Assembly: GCF_000717475.1 (NCBI RefSeq)
Contig: NZ_JPIK01000010.1
Coordinates: 1 to 64,000, forward strand
Direction: 5' to 3'
From: Desulfonatronum thiodismutans
Lineage (GTDB): Bacteria > Desulfobacterota > Desulfovibrionia > Desulfovibrionales > Desulfonatronaceae
Length of the DNA: 64,000 nucleotides
Shown piece after piece: positions 1-6,927 of the stretch. The notes under the pieces are model-generated. The model saw only the letters and a program-made list of their open reading frames with translations, ran no database searches and had not been told where the DNA came from. Position 1 is the stretch's first letter. The number at the start of each line of letters is the position of its first letter. The position numbers and the translations under genes are program-made.

Positions 1-315
1 TTCAAAACCTTGAAATATCATCCCTGTTTCCCTGGAAACTTTGGTTCACAAGAAGACGCTTTGGCCTACGGCAGAACCTTTTTCCCTTGGTATAACGAGG
101 AGCATCGGCACAGCGGTATCGGATTCATGACGCCCGAGCAGGTTCATTACGGCATCGTCCCACAAATCCTGGAAACCCGGTCAAACGCCATGACACAAGC
201 TTTCCTTGCTAATCCCATCAGATGGAATGGCCGTCACCCTGAACTGCCCAAAATCCTCCGGCCCCAAGAAGCGGTCTGGATCAACCCTCCAACCATGATG
301 AAAACGCTACACTAA
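1..315 (+). CDS. IS3-family transposase, C-terminal part (cut by window edge)
   Basis: The frame is open from base 1, so the visible 104 residues are only the C-terminus. The text WYNEEHRHSGIGFMTPEQVH is the typical end of the DDE integrase core (rve domain) of IS3-family OrfB, including the final catalytic Glu region before HRHSGI. The tail after it is the usual variable extension. The protein would catalyse cut-and-paste or copy-out transposition together with a frameshifted OrfA. It cannot be said whether the full gene is intact because its start is outside the window. Confidence 0.8.
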   Translation, partial: FKTLKYHPCFPGNFGSQEDALAYGRTFFPWYNEEHRHSGIGFMTPEQVHYGIVPQILETRSNAMTQAFLANPIRWNGRHPELPKILRPQEAVWINPPTMMKTLH

Positions 316-349
316 TTTTATGGACCTGGCTGTCTCACTTTCATTGACA
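1..349 (+). mobile_element. Right end of an IS3-family insertion sequence
   Basis: The window opens inside an IS3-type element. The transposase frame ends at 315. A terminal segment at about 321-349 reads, on the complementary strand, TGTCAATGAAAGTGAGACAG and onward, which fits an IS3-family terminal inverted repeat (TG at the tip). The other end and the target duplication lie outside the window. The end falls inside codon 22 of an IS110-type transposase read on the opposite strand, so this element appears to have inserted into another insertion sequence. The exact boundary is inferred from where the IS110 homology stops. Confidence 0.7.
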
Positions 350-413
350 CATTCCGATGCAGCTGAAAAGTGTTCTTTGCCAAGTCAATGCCGATTACGC
401 TAACTGTACTCAT
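318..413 (-). pseudogene. IS110-family transposase, N-terminal stub
   Basis: Read on the minus strand from the ATG at 413, the first 20 residues (MSTVSVIGIDLAKNTFQLH) match the start of IS110/IS1111 DEDD transposases, including the first catalytic Asp in GIDLAK. After residue 21 the sequence is that of the neighbouring IS3 end, and a stop follows at 318-320. The gene was therefore truncated by the IS3 insertion and encodes no active recombinase. Confidence 0.75.
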
Positions 414-482
414 GGGATGGCCTCCTTCAAGGGTTGGTGTGTCCTTGACGCATACCCCTTTTAAAGGGGCGGGGCCATCCCA
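413..482. other. Palindromic segment next to the IS110 stub (possible IS110 end / structured RNA remnant)
   Basis: A perfect 10-bp inverted repeat (TGGGATGGCC at 413-422 and GGCCATCCCA at 473-482) encloses an inner hairpin (CCCCTTT 455-461, AAAGGGG 463-469). It lies directly upstream of the IS110 transposase start. In IS110 elements the noncoding end next to the transposase start encodes the bridge RNA, so this could be a remnant of that region. The role is inferred; only the palindromes are seen. The rest of 483-567 shows nothing recognisable except a TAAGAACCTGTCCCC string often seen near transposon debris. Confidence 0.35.
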
Positions 483-567
483 TCACTGTTAATGTCAATT
501 AAGAACCTGTCCCCATTTTTGAGCATGAAGATTTTGACCAAGGGGTTGTTAACATTGAGAACTATAA

Positions 568-822
568 CTATTTCCCTGAATCCATTGGCACAGATGAATC
601 ATAGAGGGTTTCGGGCGCTATATCGATATTTCCCGGCCAGACTACTGTCCCATAATCAATAGAGGCACATGCAAATAAACCCGAAGATGTTAAACGATGA
701 AAAGGCTTTTTCCGTAAGTACGGTTTCATGTCAAAAAGGCGTTGTTCGCCATTTTCAAATTCAAGTTCAAGTGTAAAGTCATTTTTCGCATTGACTTTAA
801 CCACGTCGAGTAAATCTTCCAT
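568..822 (-). CDS. DUF2442 domain protein
   Basis: An 84-residue protein. The ATG at 822 is preceded on the minus strand by TGAGGTT, a good ribosome site, whereas the longer reading from 936 would run through the preceding gene. The sequence EDLLDVVKVNA followed by LELEFENGEQRLFDMKPYL and a VVWPGNIDIAPETLY tail is characteristic of DUF2442. It starts 13 bases after the end of a DUF4160 gene; these two families often occur as a pair and are suspected toxin-antitoxin-like modules. No biochemical function is known. Confidence 0.85.
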   Translation of the reverse strand: MEDLLDVVKVNAKNDFTLELEFENGEQRLFDMKPYLRKKPFHRLTSSGLFACASIDYGTVVWPGNIDIAPETLYDSSVPMDSGK

Positions 823-835
823 GAATAACCTCACA

Positions 836-1105
836 TTATTGCAAAGGAGCGATTTTGAAAGGTTCCTCTCCACTGACTGCAAGCTCCCAATTTGCCAAGA
901 GTTCGTCACGGTGGATTTCGATCCATGCTTGAACAAGTTTCATCTGCTTTCCAGGAAGATGTCCCGCTAATATTTGGCCGTCTTCAATGGCTACTGACGC
1001 CTTGGCCCCTTGATAGCGGACATGAATATGCGGCAAATTATGACGTACATTGTCTTCGTAAAGCAAGGTAATCAGAATGCCGTAAAACATGCTTATTGTG
1101 GGCAT
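836..1105 (-). CDS. DUF4160 domain protein
   Basis: 89 residues beginning MPTISMFYGILITLLYEDN, with the hallmark HNLPHIHVRYQG segment and a WIEIHRDELLANWELA C-terminus, which together define DUF4160. It is the first gene of a two-gene minus-strand unit with the DUF2442 gene. The family is small, soluble and common in mobile accessory regions; a toxin-like or regulatory role has been proposed but is not shown by the sequence. Confidence 0.88.
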   Translation of the reverse strand: MPTISMFYGILITLLYEDNVRHNLPHIHVRYQGAKASVAIEDGQILAGHLPGKQMKLVQAWIEIHRDELLANWELAVSGEEPFKIAPLQ

Positions 1106-1118
1106 ACGTACTCCAAAA

Positions 1119-1245
1119 TCAGATGAGAATGGTCAGCATATCCAGCCGGATATGCTCCAACACCTTTGCCGGAAGGTAGTTGGTCAGGAAGTCGGCGGCG
1201 ACCTCCTTGTGGCTCATGGCTTCCCGGAAGAAGGTGTCGTGGATG
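1119..1245 (-). pseudogene. Rpn-type PD-(D/E)XK transposase/nuclease, N-terminal fragment
   Basis: The minus strand encodes IHDTFFREAMSHKEVAADFL and a following TNYLPAKVLEHIRLDML, the N-terminus of Rpn recombination-promoting nucleases, then a stop at 1119-1121. Full members are about 300 residues, so only the first seventh is left. The catalytic motif region is absent. A second, more decayed copy of the same N-terminus lies at about 1792-1872. Confidence 0.65.
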
Positions 1246-1292
1246 TGAAGTCCTCGCGAATCTCGTGTACTCCTGCTCCCACCGCCAGCAAC

Positions 1293-1505
1293 TTACGAAG
1301 GATGCGTTGATGAATGGTGCTCGTTGAAGTATTTCCGCAAGGCTTTATTGACCGCTTCCGAATCAGGGAAAAACTTGAATAGGTCGGGCTCGATATAAAC
1401 CAAATTCGTACCCTCTTTCTGATATTTCTTGGCAAACTTGCCGCGTTCTCCAGATTTAATGAGTTCAGAGGGGTACTCAGAGCGTAAGGTTTCGCTATGA
1501 TTCAT
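1293..1505 (-). CDS. BrnA-like / CopG-type antitoxin
   Basis: 70 residues starting from the ATG at 1505, which overlaps the end of the upstream BrnT toxin by 11 bases. It contains the pattern SGERGKFAKKYQ, NLVYIEPDLFKFFPDSEAVN and KALRKYF seen in small antitoxins partnered with BrnT, where the C-terminal part forms a ribbon-helix-helix-like DNA-binding dimer. It likely neutralises the adjacent RNase and represses the shared promoter upstream of 1764. Confidence 0.75.
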   Translation of the reverse strand: MNHSETLRSEYPSELIKSGERGKFAKKYQKEGTNLVYIEPDLFKFFPDSEAVNKALRKYFNEHHSSTHPS

Positions 1506-1764
1506 ATGCTGTACGCTCCTTGCGGGTCATGTGTCTTGCTGAAATGATTCGGATTACCCCTGTACGTTCTGTAAACGATACTACGAGATGCCTTCCTTTG
1601 GAAGATGAGCCGAAAAGCAGGTAGCGTTCTTCACCAAGTGAATGGTCTGGGTCTGGTACGCAGGACGAAAAATCATCTCCAAAAACTTCTGTTGCTTCGT
1701 TGAAAGACACACCGTGTTTTTTCAAGTTTAAGCGGGTTTTTGACTCATCCCAGGTGAAATCCAT
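1495..1764 (-). CDS. brnT: BrnT family toxin (ribonuclease)
   Basis: 89 residues with the full BrnT signature: FTWDESKTRLNLKKHGVSF near the start, a central RYLLFGSSSKGRHLVVSFTE strand pair and the IRIISARHMTRKERTAYE C-terminus. BrnT toxins are RelE-fold endoribonucleases that inhibit translation. The gene lies first in a two-gene unit and its last codons overlap the antitoxin start. Toxin-first order is the usual order for brnTA. Confidence 0.88.
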   Translation of the reverse strand: MDFTWDESKTRLNLKKHGVSFNEATEVFGDDFSSCVPDPDHSLGEERYLLFGSSSKGRHLVVSFTERTGVIRIISARHMTRKERTAYES

Positions 1765-1791
1765 TGCTCACCGTTCTATTTGCCATAAAAA

Positions 1792-1872
1792 ATCACCAGG
1801 AAGTCGGCGGCGATCTTCTATGGCTCATGTTTCCCGGAAAAATGCGACGTGTTTTTTGTTGATTTCGCTCAT
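1792..1872 (-). pseudogene. Second Rpn-type nuclease N-terminal fragment
   Basis: The minus strand reads MSEINKKHVAFFRET and then stops at 1825-1827. In the next frame a segment beginning with ATGAGCCATAGAAGATCGCC resembles the MSHKE-VAADFL part of the fragment at 1119-1245. The two copies share the string GAAGTCGGCGGCGA on the plus strand. This is a frameshifted relic. Confidence 0.5.
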
Positions 1873-2015
1873 GAATCTCGATAGTAGACGAGCATTTACG
1901 TCAAGGCAAGACCGTCGGGCTACCCCCCGACAGCACCGCCCAACCGCTTCATCAAATGCACCTACCTCCATTCCGCCACAACCATGTTCGAACACCGTTC
2001 CCAACCCAGGCAGCG

Positions 2016-2140
2016 TCACCAGCTGATGACGTCCTCGACCTTGGGCCGGCCGGGGTGGTCGCCGTAGGTGGAGCTGCTGGCGGCATACACAAAGCGGCGC
2101 ACTCCGGCGTCTCTGCCGACCATTAAATAAGGCAGGCTTT
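2016..2140 (-). pseudogene. NAD-dependent sugar epimerase fragment (WbpP/TviC-like)
   Basis: The minus-strand frame encodes [20 protein letters not shown] followed by [10 protein letters not shown] and a stop. This is the catalytic Ser-containing strand of extended short-chain epimerases such as UDP-GlcNAc 4-epimerase, which continues KP..PYAVTK in intact enzymes. Here the catalytic Tyr-x3-Lys and everything after it are gone. It shows that a polysaccharide gene once stood at this flank. Confidence 0.6.
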
Positions 2141-2349
2141 TTTAACCAGGAAGAACACACTCTTGACGAGACCCCGGCGTAAGGCATATCGACAACTTTC
2201 AGGAATTTGTGAAAGTAGAGTTCGGAGCGGGTGGGAAGATTGGCAGCTCATAAGCTCGTAAGCTAAGATAAAGATAATAAGCTGGTAAGCTGCGTAAGCC
2301 GCTCGTAAGCATCTCATCATCTCATCATCTCGCCAACTCAAAAATCGCC

Positions 2350-2889
2350 ATGGACATCATTCGATTCGAAAACGTCGAGAGCAGGATTCTAGAAATCAGA
2401 GGGTTCAAAGTCATTCTGGACAGCGACCTGGCTGAACTTTACGGCGTGGAAACCAGGGACATCAATAAAGCCGTCAAAAATAATCCGGATAAGTTTCCAG
2501 TCGGATACCTGATTGAGCTGACCAAGCAAGAGTTTGACGATTTGCGGTGGAAATTTTCCACCGCAAAGTTATCAAAAACCAGGGTCATGCCCAAGGCCTT
2601 CATCGAGAAAGGGCTGTACATGCTGGCCACGATACTCAAAAGCCCGCAGGCTGTTCAGACTACTTTCACCATCATCGAAACATTCGCCAAGATCAGGGAG
2701 TTGTCCCGAAGCGTAAAAGCCCTTGCGGAGGTTAAAGACAAGGATGAGCAAAAGAGCCTGATGCAAAGAAGCGGGGAGATCATTGCCGAGGTTCTCGATG
2801 ACGACTTGCAGACAACGGATACGGAAACGACCATTGAGATCAATTTTGCAGTATTGAAGTTCAAACACTTGATCAAGAAGAGGAAATAG
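2350..2889 (+). CDS. ORF6N / KilA-N-related DNA-binding domain protein
   Basis: 179 residues. Residues 10-95 match the ORF6N domain: ILEIRGFKVILDSDLAELYG, VETRDINKAVKNNPDKFP and a FIEKGLYMLATILKS motif. The C-terminal part is helical and charged. ORF6N proteins occur in phages and as orphan chromosomal genes and are thought to bind DNA. A related protein (same DLAE-YGVETxxINxAVxNNP core) is encoded at 32242-32763. No partner gene is evident; a simple-repeat minisatellite follows. Confidence 0.85.
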   Translation: MDIIRFENVESRILEIRGFKVILDSDLAELYGVETRDINKAVKNNPDKFPVGYLIELTKQEFDDLRWKFSTAKLSKTRVMPKAFIEKGLYMLATILKSPQAVQTTFTIIETFAKIRELSRSVKALAEVKDKDEQKSLMQRSGEIIAEVLDDDLQTTDTETTIEINFAVLKFKHLIKKRK

Positions 2890-2947
2890 ATTGAAGATTG
2901 AAGATTGCGGGTGGGGAATGTCGCAGAGAGCAGATCAAGAGAATCTA

Positions 2948-3160
2948 GCCATCTTCCATCTTAACATCTTGTAATCTTAACATCTTGTAATCTTCAATCC
3001 GTAATCTTCCCATCTTCCCATCTTGAAATCTTCCCATCTTAAAATCTTCTAATCTTCCCATCTTGAAATCTTCCCATCTTAAAATCTTCTAATCTTCCCA
3101 TCTTGAAATCTTCCCATCTTAAAATCTTCTAATCTTCCCATCTTGAAATCTTCCAATATT
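2948..3160. repeat. 40-bp tandem minisatellite built from ATCTT decamers
   Basis: A run of about ten-base subunits of the form ATCTTnnnnA is organised into roughly three near-identical 40-bp units (AATCTTCCCATCTTGAAATC plus TTCCCATCTTAAAATCTTCT). It sits immediately before a four-helix-bundle gene. The same decamers resume after that gene (3541-3656). Confidence 0.85.
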
Positions 3161-3165
3161 ATGCC

Positions 3166-3540
3166 ATGAAAAAGATAGAACAATTCGAGGATCTTGAAGT
3201 CTGGCAGTTGGCGCGAGAGTTGGCCAAGCAGGTTTATTGCTTGACAGCCGGCAAAAATGTGGCCAGGGATTTCGGGCTGGTTGGGCAGATGCAGCGGAGC
3301 GCCGTGTCCGTGATGGCCAATATTGCCGAAGGGTTTGAACGGAGATCAAACAAGGAATTCATCCACTTCCTCTCCATTGCCAAGGGATCCTGCGGAGAAG
3401 TGCGCAGCCACCTCTACGTTGCCCTGGATGTCGGCTACATCAACAACGATGAGTTCACCCAAGTGTCCAACCTCGCCGAAACCATCTCCAAATCCATCGC
3501 CGGCTTCACAAAATACCTCAAATCCAAGGATTCAAAATAA
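3166..3540 (+). CDS. Four-helix-bundle protein (S23 / IVS-protein family)
   Basis: 124 residues with the family pattern FEDLEVWQLARELAKQVY near the start, RSAVSVMANIAEGFERRSNK in the second helix, and FLSIAKGSCGEVRSHLYVAL in the third. Members of this family were first seen inside 23S rRNA intervening sequences but are widespread as orphan genes of unknown function. The gene is bracketed on both sides by the same decamer repeats, which suggests it moved or was retained with them. No rRNA sequence is nearby. Confidence 0.88.
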   Translation: MKKIEQFEDLEVWQLARELAKQVYCLTAGKNVARDFGLVGQMQRSAVSVMANIAEGFERRSNKEFIHFLSIAKGSCGEVRSHLYVALDVGYINNDEFTQVSNLAETISKSIAGFTKYLKSKDSK

Positions 3541-3656
3541 TGCAATCTCCCCATCTTTTCATCTTCAATTTTGCAATCTTTAGTCTTTACGTCTTGCAAT
3601 CTCCCATCTTCTAATCTTTAAATCTTCCAAATCTCCTAATCTTCAAATCCACAACC
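3541..3656. repeat. Continuation of ATCTT decamer repeats
   Basis: Imperfect ATCTTnnnnA-type units (for example CTTCAATTTTGCAATC and CCCATCTTCTAATC) fill the gap between the four-helix-bundle gene and the ABC transporter gene. They are more degenerate than the upstream minisatellite. Confidence 0.7.
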
Positions 3657-3657
3657 C

Positions 3658-5460
3658 ATGATTTTTTCCCAAATCCTCCACTACTTCTCGGTCTACAAGA
3701 AATACATTGGCCGGCGGCTGTATATTGTCTTCATCCTGACCGCCCTGGCCGCGATAACCGAGGGGTTTGGCATTGCCATGCTTTTGCCGCTTATTGACGC
3801 GGCCGGCGTGGGCCTGGGTGGGGAGGGCATGGAGCAGTCCGGGGTCAAGGCTGCCTTGCAGGGGGTGCTGGATTGGTTGGGCATTGGCACGTCCATGGTT
3901 GGGATATTGCTATTCATTGCGTGCGTGTTTCTGTTCAAGGGATTGATCATTTTTTCTGCCGGGGCGTATCAAAGCCATCTCAAATCGCAACTAATGCGAG
4001 AAATGAAGGCCCTGATGTTTGATAAGTATTCAACTATGACTTACGGGTATTACACTAGGCGCAGCACGGGCCATTTTATAAATGTGCTAAATGGTCAAAT
4101 TTCTGGCCTTATCGGATCATTCAGCAATTACAAGAAATTTCTTTGTACAATTATTACAACCTCTGCGTATTTCGGAATGGCTTTTTTTCTGTCCTGGCAT
4201 TTTGCGCTTATGGCTGTGGTTGCAGGGGGAGTACTTCTGTTTCTTTTTCGAGGCCTGAACAACTATGTACATAATTTATCGCGAAAAGCTGCCAATGAAG
4301 CGACCACGTTGAATAAATTCATTGTCCAGGCCATGCAATCCTTTAAATATTTGGCATCCACGGCACAAATGGGTTATATTAGAACCGGGGTGATGCAGAG
4401 TATTCACAGATTGACTGCTTACATGCGGAACAAGGACATTGCCCAGGATCTGACCACGGCCTTGAACGAACCTGTGGCCATTTTTTTTATCCTCATGGTG
4501 ATCGTCATTCAGGTGGCCGTGCTGGATGCCTCTCTGGCGCCGATTTTCGTAGCCCTGATTCTTTTCAACCGGGCTATTGGAGGGGTTTTGAACATTCAAA
4601 AATCTTGGCAGTCCACTTTGAGCAATATCGGTTCGCTGGAAGTCGTGGAAAAGGAGTTCAAGGCCCTTGAAGAATTCCAGGAAGACGCCGGCACGATTCA
4701 GCTCAAGCCGCTTGCCCAGGGCATTGAACTGAGCCATGTCAGCTTTGCCTACGGCAAAGGCAGTGACGACGTACTTAAGGACATTGCCTTGACCATCCCG
4801 GCCAACGCCACGGTTGCTTTTGTGGGCGAGTCGGGCGCGGGTAAATCCACTCTCGTAGACATGCTCACCTTGATGCTTCGGCCCCGTGGTGGGGAGCTTT
4901 TGATTGACGGGATTTCCAGTAGCAAGGTAAATCTTGCCTCGTGGCGCAGCCAGATCGGGTACGTGTCCCAGGAAACCGTGGTTTTTGACGACACCATTGC
5001 CAACAACATCAGCCTGTGGAAGGACGACTACAACCAAGATCCCAAGGCCCGTGAGCGGATTGAACTCGCCGCCAAACAGGCCTATGCTGAAAAGTTCATA
5101 CAGGACTTGCCCGATCAGTTTAATACATTTGTTGGCGATCGGGGTGTGCGCCTGTCCGGTGGACAGCGGCAGCGGCTTTTTCTGGCCAGGGAACTCTACA
5201 AGAACCCCCGTCTGCTCATCCTGGATGAGGCCACCAGCGCCTTGGATTCCGAGTCCGAGAAATACATCCAGGAAAGCATCGAGGCCTTACGCGGCAGGAC
5301 CACGGTGGTCATCATCGCCCATCGCCTGTCCACCATCAAGAATGCGGATTATATCTATGTACTGGATAAAGGCAAAATCATCGAGCAGGGATCTTTTAAT
5401 CAACTTTTGTCCACGAACAATGGACGTTTCAACCGGATGGTGGCGTTGCAAAGCTTGTGA
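3658..5460 (+). CDS. MsbA/PglK-type ABC exporter (membrane plus ATPase)
   Basis: 600 residues: an N-terminal six-helix membrane domain (about 15-320) fused to an ATP-binding domain. Walker A GESGAGKST lies near residue 390, the signature LSGGQRQRL near 497 and Walker B LLILDEATSALD near 520, followed by the switch His in IIAHRLST. Homodimeric half-transporters of this kind flip lipid A or lipid-linked oligosaccharides across the inner membrane. Its place directly before the pseudaminic acid genes suggests it exports the lipid-linked glycan made here, as PglK does, or an associated product; the substrate is inferred. It ends 59 bases before pseB. Confidence 0.9.
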   Translation: MIFSQILHYFSVYKKYIGRRLYIVFILTALAAITEGFGIAMLLPLIDAAGVGLGGEGMEQSGVKAALQGVLDWLGIGTSMVGILLFIACVFLFKGLIIFSAGAYQSHLKSQLMREMKALMFDKYSTMTYGYYTRRSTGHFINVLNGQISGLIGSFSNYKKFLCTIITTSAYFGMAFFLSWHFALMAVVAGGVLLFLFRGLNNYVHNLSRKAANEATTLNKFIVQAMQSFKYLASTAQMGYIRTGVMQSIHRLTAYMRNKDIAQDLTTALNEPVAIFFILMVIVIQVAVLDASLAPIFVALILFNRAIGGVLNIQKSWQSTLSNIGSLEVVEKEFKALEEFQEDAGTIQLKPLAQGIELSHVSFAYGKGSDDVLKDIALTIPANATVAFVGESGAGKSTLVDMLTLMLRPRGGELLIDGISSSKVNLASWRSQIGYVSQETVVFDDTIANNISLWKDDYNQDPKARERIELAAKQAYAEKFIQDLPDQFNTFVGDRGVRLSGGQRQRLFLARELYKNPRLLILDEATSALDSESEKYIQESIEALRGRTTVVIIAHRLSTIKNADYIYVLDKGKIIEQGSFNQLLSTNNGRFNRMVALQSL

Positions 5461-5519
5461 TGCTTACTCTAACCAATAGCTCATCAGCTCAACAACTCAT
5501 CAACTCAACAGCTTCTATC

Positions 5520-6536
5520 ATGCTCAACAACAAATCCATTCTCATCACCGGCGGCACGGGTTCATTTGGCAAGGCGTTCGTCAAGACGGTTCTGGAACGC
5601 TATCCAGATGTGAAGCGTTTGGTGGTCTATTCCCGTGATGAACTCAAGCAGTTCGAAATGGAGCAGGAATTCGATAGTCGAAAATATCCGGCCATGCGCT
5701 TTTTTATCGGCGACGTTCGCGATTTTTCCCGCGTTCGCCGCGCCCTGGAGCAGATCGAGATCGTGGTGCATGCCGCGGCACTCAAGCAGGTACCTGCCGC
5801 CGAGTACAATCCCTTCGAGTGCATCAAGACCAACATCCTCGGCGCTCAAAATATCATCGAGGCCGGTTTGGATACACCAAGCGTCCGCAAGGTGGTGGCC
5901 TTGTCCACTGACAAGGCGGCCGCGCCAATCAATCTTTACGGCGCGACAAAACTTTGCTCGGACAAGCTGTTCATTGCAGCCAACAATATCAAAGGTGGAC
6001 GGGATATTCTGCATACCGTGGTGCGCTACGGCAATGTCATGGGTAGCCGGGGTTCGGTGATTCCCTTTTTCCTGGACCGGCGTAAAACCGGCATCCTTCC
6101 GATCACCGACCCAGCCATGACCCGGTTCAATATCTCCCTGCAGGAAGGCGTGGACATGGTGCTTTGGAGCATTGAAAATGCCCATGGAGGCGAAATTTTC
6201 GTGCCCAAGTTACCTAGCTACAGAGTCGTGGATGTGGCCGAAGCCATTGGTCCTGAATGCGAAAAGCCGGTGATCGGCATCCGGCCTGGTGAAAAGATCC
6301 ATGAGGAAATGATCACGACAAGCGACAGCCATTGCACCGTAGACCTAGGGAAATATTTCGCCATCCTGCCCACCACGGGCAAGCATGGTACGCAGCATTA
6401 CTGCGACCAGAATGGATGCAAATTGGTTACGCCTGGGTTTGCGTATAATAGCGGGACGAATGACGAGTTCTTGACGGTTGACCAGTTGCGGGAACTGATC
6501 CGGTTGCATGTTGACCCTGATTTTGTCTCCAAATAG
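5520..6536 (+). CDS. pseB: UDP-GlcNAc 4,6-dehydratase (inverting), PseB
   Basis: 338 residues from the ATG at 5520, the usual PseB start MLNNKSILITGGTGSFGKAF. An earlier in-frame start at 5457 would add low-complexity sequence. It has the NAD(P)-binding GGTGSFG (11-17) and the catalytic set Asp131, Lys132, Tyr140 and Lys144 in STDKAAAPINLYGATK. The C-terminus carries the family's RPGEKIHEEMI segment. PseB converts UDP-GlcNAc to the 4-keto-L-arabino sugar and is the first step of pseudaminic acid synthesis. The following gene order (pseC, methylase, pseG/H, pseI, pseF) makes the assignment firm. Confidence 0.94.
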   Translation: MLNNKSILITGGTGSFGKAFVKTVLERYPDVKRLVVYSRDELKQFEMEQEFDSRKYPAMRFFIGDVRDFSRVRRALEQIEIVVHAAALKQVPAAEYNPFECIKTNILGAQNIIEAGLDTPSVRKVVALSTDKAAAPINLYGATKLCSDKLFIAANNIKGGRDILHTVVRYGNVMGSRGSVIPFFLDRRKTGILPITDPAMTRFNISLQEGVDMVLWSIENAHGGEIFVPKLPSYRVVDVAEAIGPECEKPVIGIRPGEKIHEEMITTSDSHCTVDLGKYFAILPTTGKHGTQHYCDQNGCKLVTPGFAYNSGTNDEFLTVDQLRELIRLHVDPDFVSK

Positions 6537-6539
6537 GAT

Positions 6540-6610
6540 TGTTGTCCACGAATCGCACGAATTTTCACAAATAGATGCTTCATAAATTTGTGTCCATTTG
6601 TGCCAGTGTG
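6540..6610. repeat. Degenerate palindromic repeat (CACGAATTT / AAATTTGTG type)
   Basis: The sequence CACGAATTTTCACAAA followed about 20 bases later by AAATTTGTGTCCATTTGTG forms an imperfect inverted repeat. It resembles the dispersed CACGGAG palindromes found later in the window but belongs to a different sequence family. Confidence 0.4.
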
Positions 6611-6639
6611 GAAAAATTCTTCCCCCTTGGATGCATGAT

Positions 6640-6927
6640 ATGCAACACTATGAATACATTGGCGAAGTGCTACCCGACGGCAGGCTGCCTATTGCTCCTT
6701 CCATCGCCAAAAAACTGATTCCTGGTCAGAGGATCAGGGTCAGGATTGAGCAAATACCTGATGCACCTATTGCCACTGGGAAAAAGGAATTGGATGCTGC
6801 CACACTGCGGCTTCTGGAGCGAATGAAGAATGCCCGACCTCTTGGCGCTCCGGATGATCCTGAGAGCCTGCGTCACAGCGTGCTGTTCGAGGAAAGGATG
6901 GAGGAAAAATTTCCATGGAGGGGGTAG
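6640..6927 (+). CDS. Putative antitoxin partner of the PIN domain
   Basis: 95 residues from the ATG at 6640 (another ATG at 6631 is possible). The N-terminus YEYIGEVLPDGRLPIAPSIA followed by KKLIPGQRIRVRIE resembles a small AbrB/Vap-type beta-strand DNA-binding element. The charged C-terminus ERMEEKFPWRG is the kind of tail that occupies a toxin groove. It overlaps the start of the PIN-encoding gene by 13 bases, the normal antitoxin-first arrangement of VapBC-like modules. It interrupts the pseB-pseC order, so the module was probably inserted there. Confidence 0.65.
   Translation: MQHYEYIGEVLPDGRLPIAPSIAKKLIPGQRIRVRIEQIPDAPIATGKKELDAATLRLLERMKNARPLGAPDDPESLRHSVLFEERMEEKFPWRG

Larger units (their letters stand above)
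1765..2349. other. Gene-free flank with decayed fragments
   Basis: No intact gene is visible over this 585-base stretch. It contains a second decayed Rpn N-terminus (about 1792-1872, minus) and a sugar-epimerase fragment (about 2016-2140, minus). From about 2220 it holds a low-complexity tract of short CTCATCATCT / AAGCTCGTAAGC motifs leading to the ORF6N gene. Longer open frames here are shadows or run through these fragments. Confidence 0.6.

Noticed and set aside
1825..2187. 120-codon minus-strand gene
   Set aside because: Its frame mixes out-of-frame epimerase sequence with the decayed Rpn start and has an Arg/Cys-rich composition with no domain.
4276..5037. Minus-strand 253-codon open frame
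   Set aside because: It lies wholly inside the ABC exporter gene, has no recognisable domain and mirrors its codons. The same reasoning applies to 7020-8036, 12583-13743, 33757-34602 and 37077-37859 on the minus strand and to 49349-50089 and 58505-59422 on the plus strand.
5457..5519. Upstream start for PseB
   Set aside because: The added residues are encoded by low-complexity CTCATCAACTCAACA sequence, and the family starts at MLNNKSILITGG.
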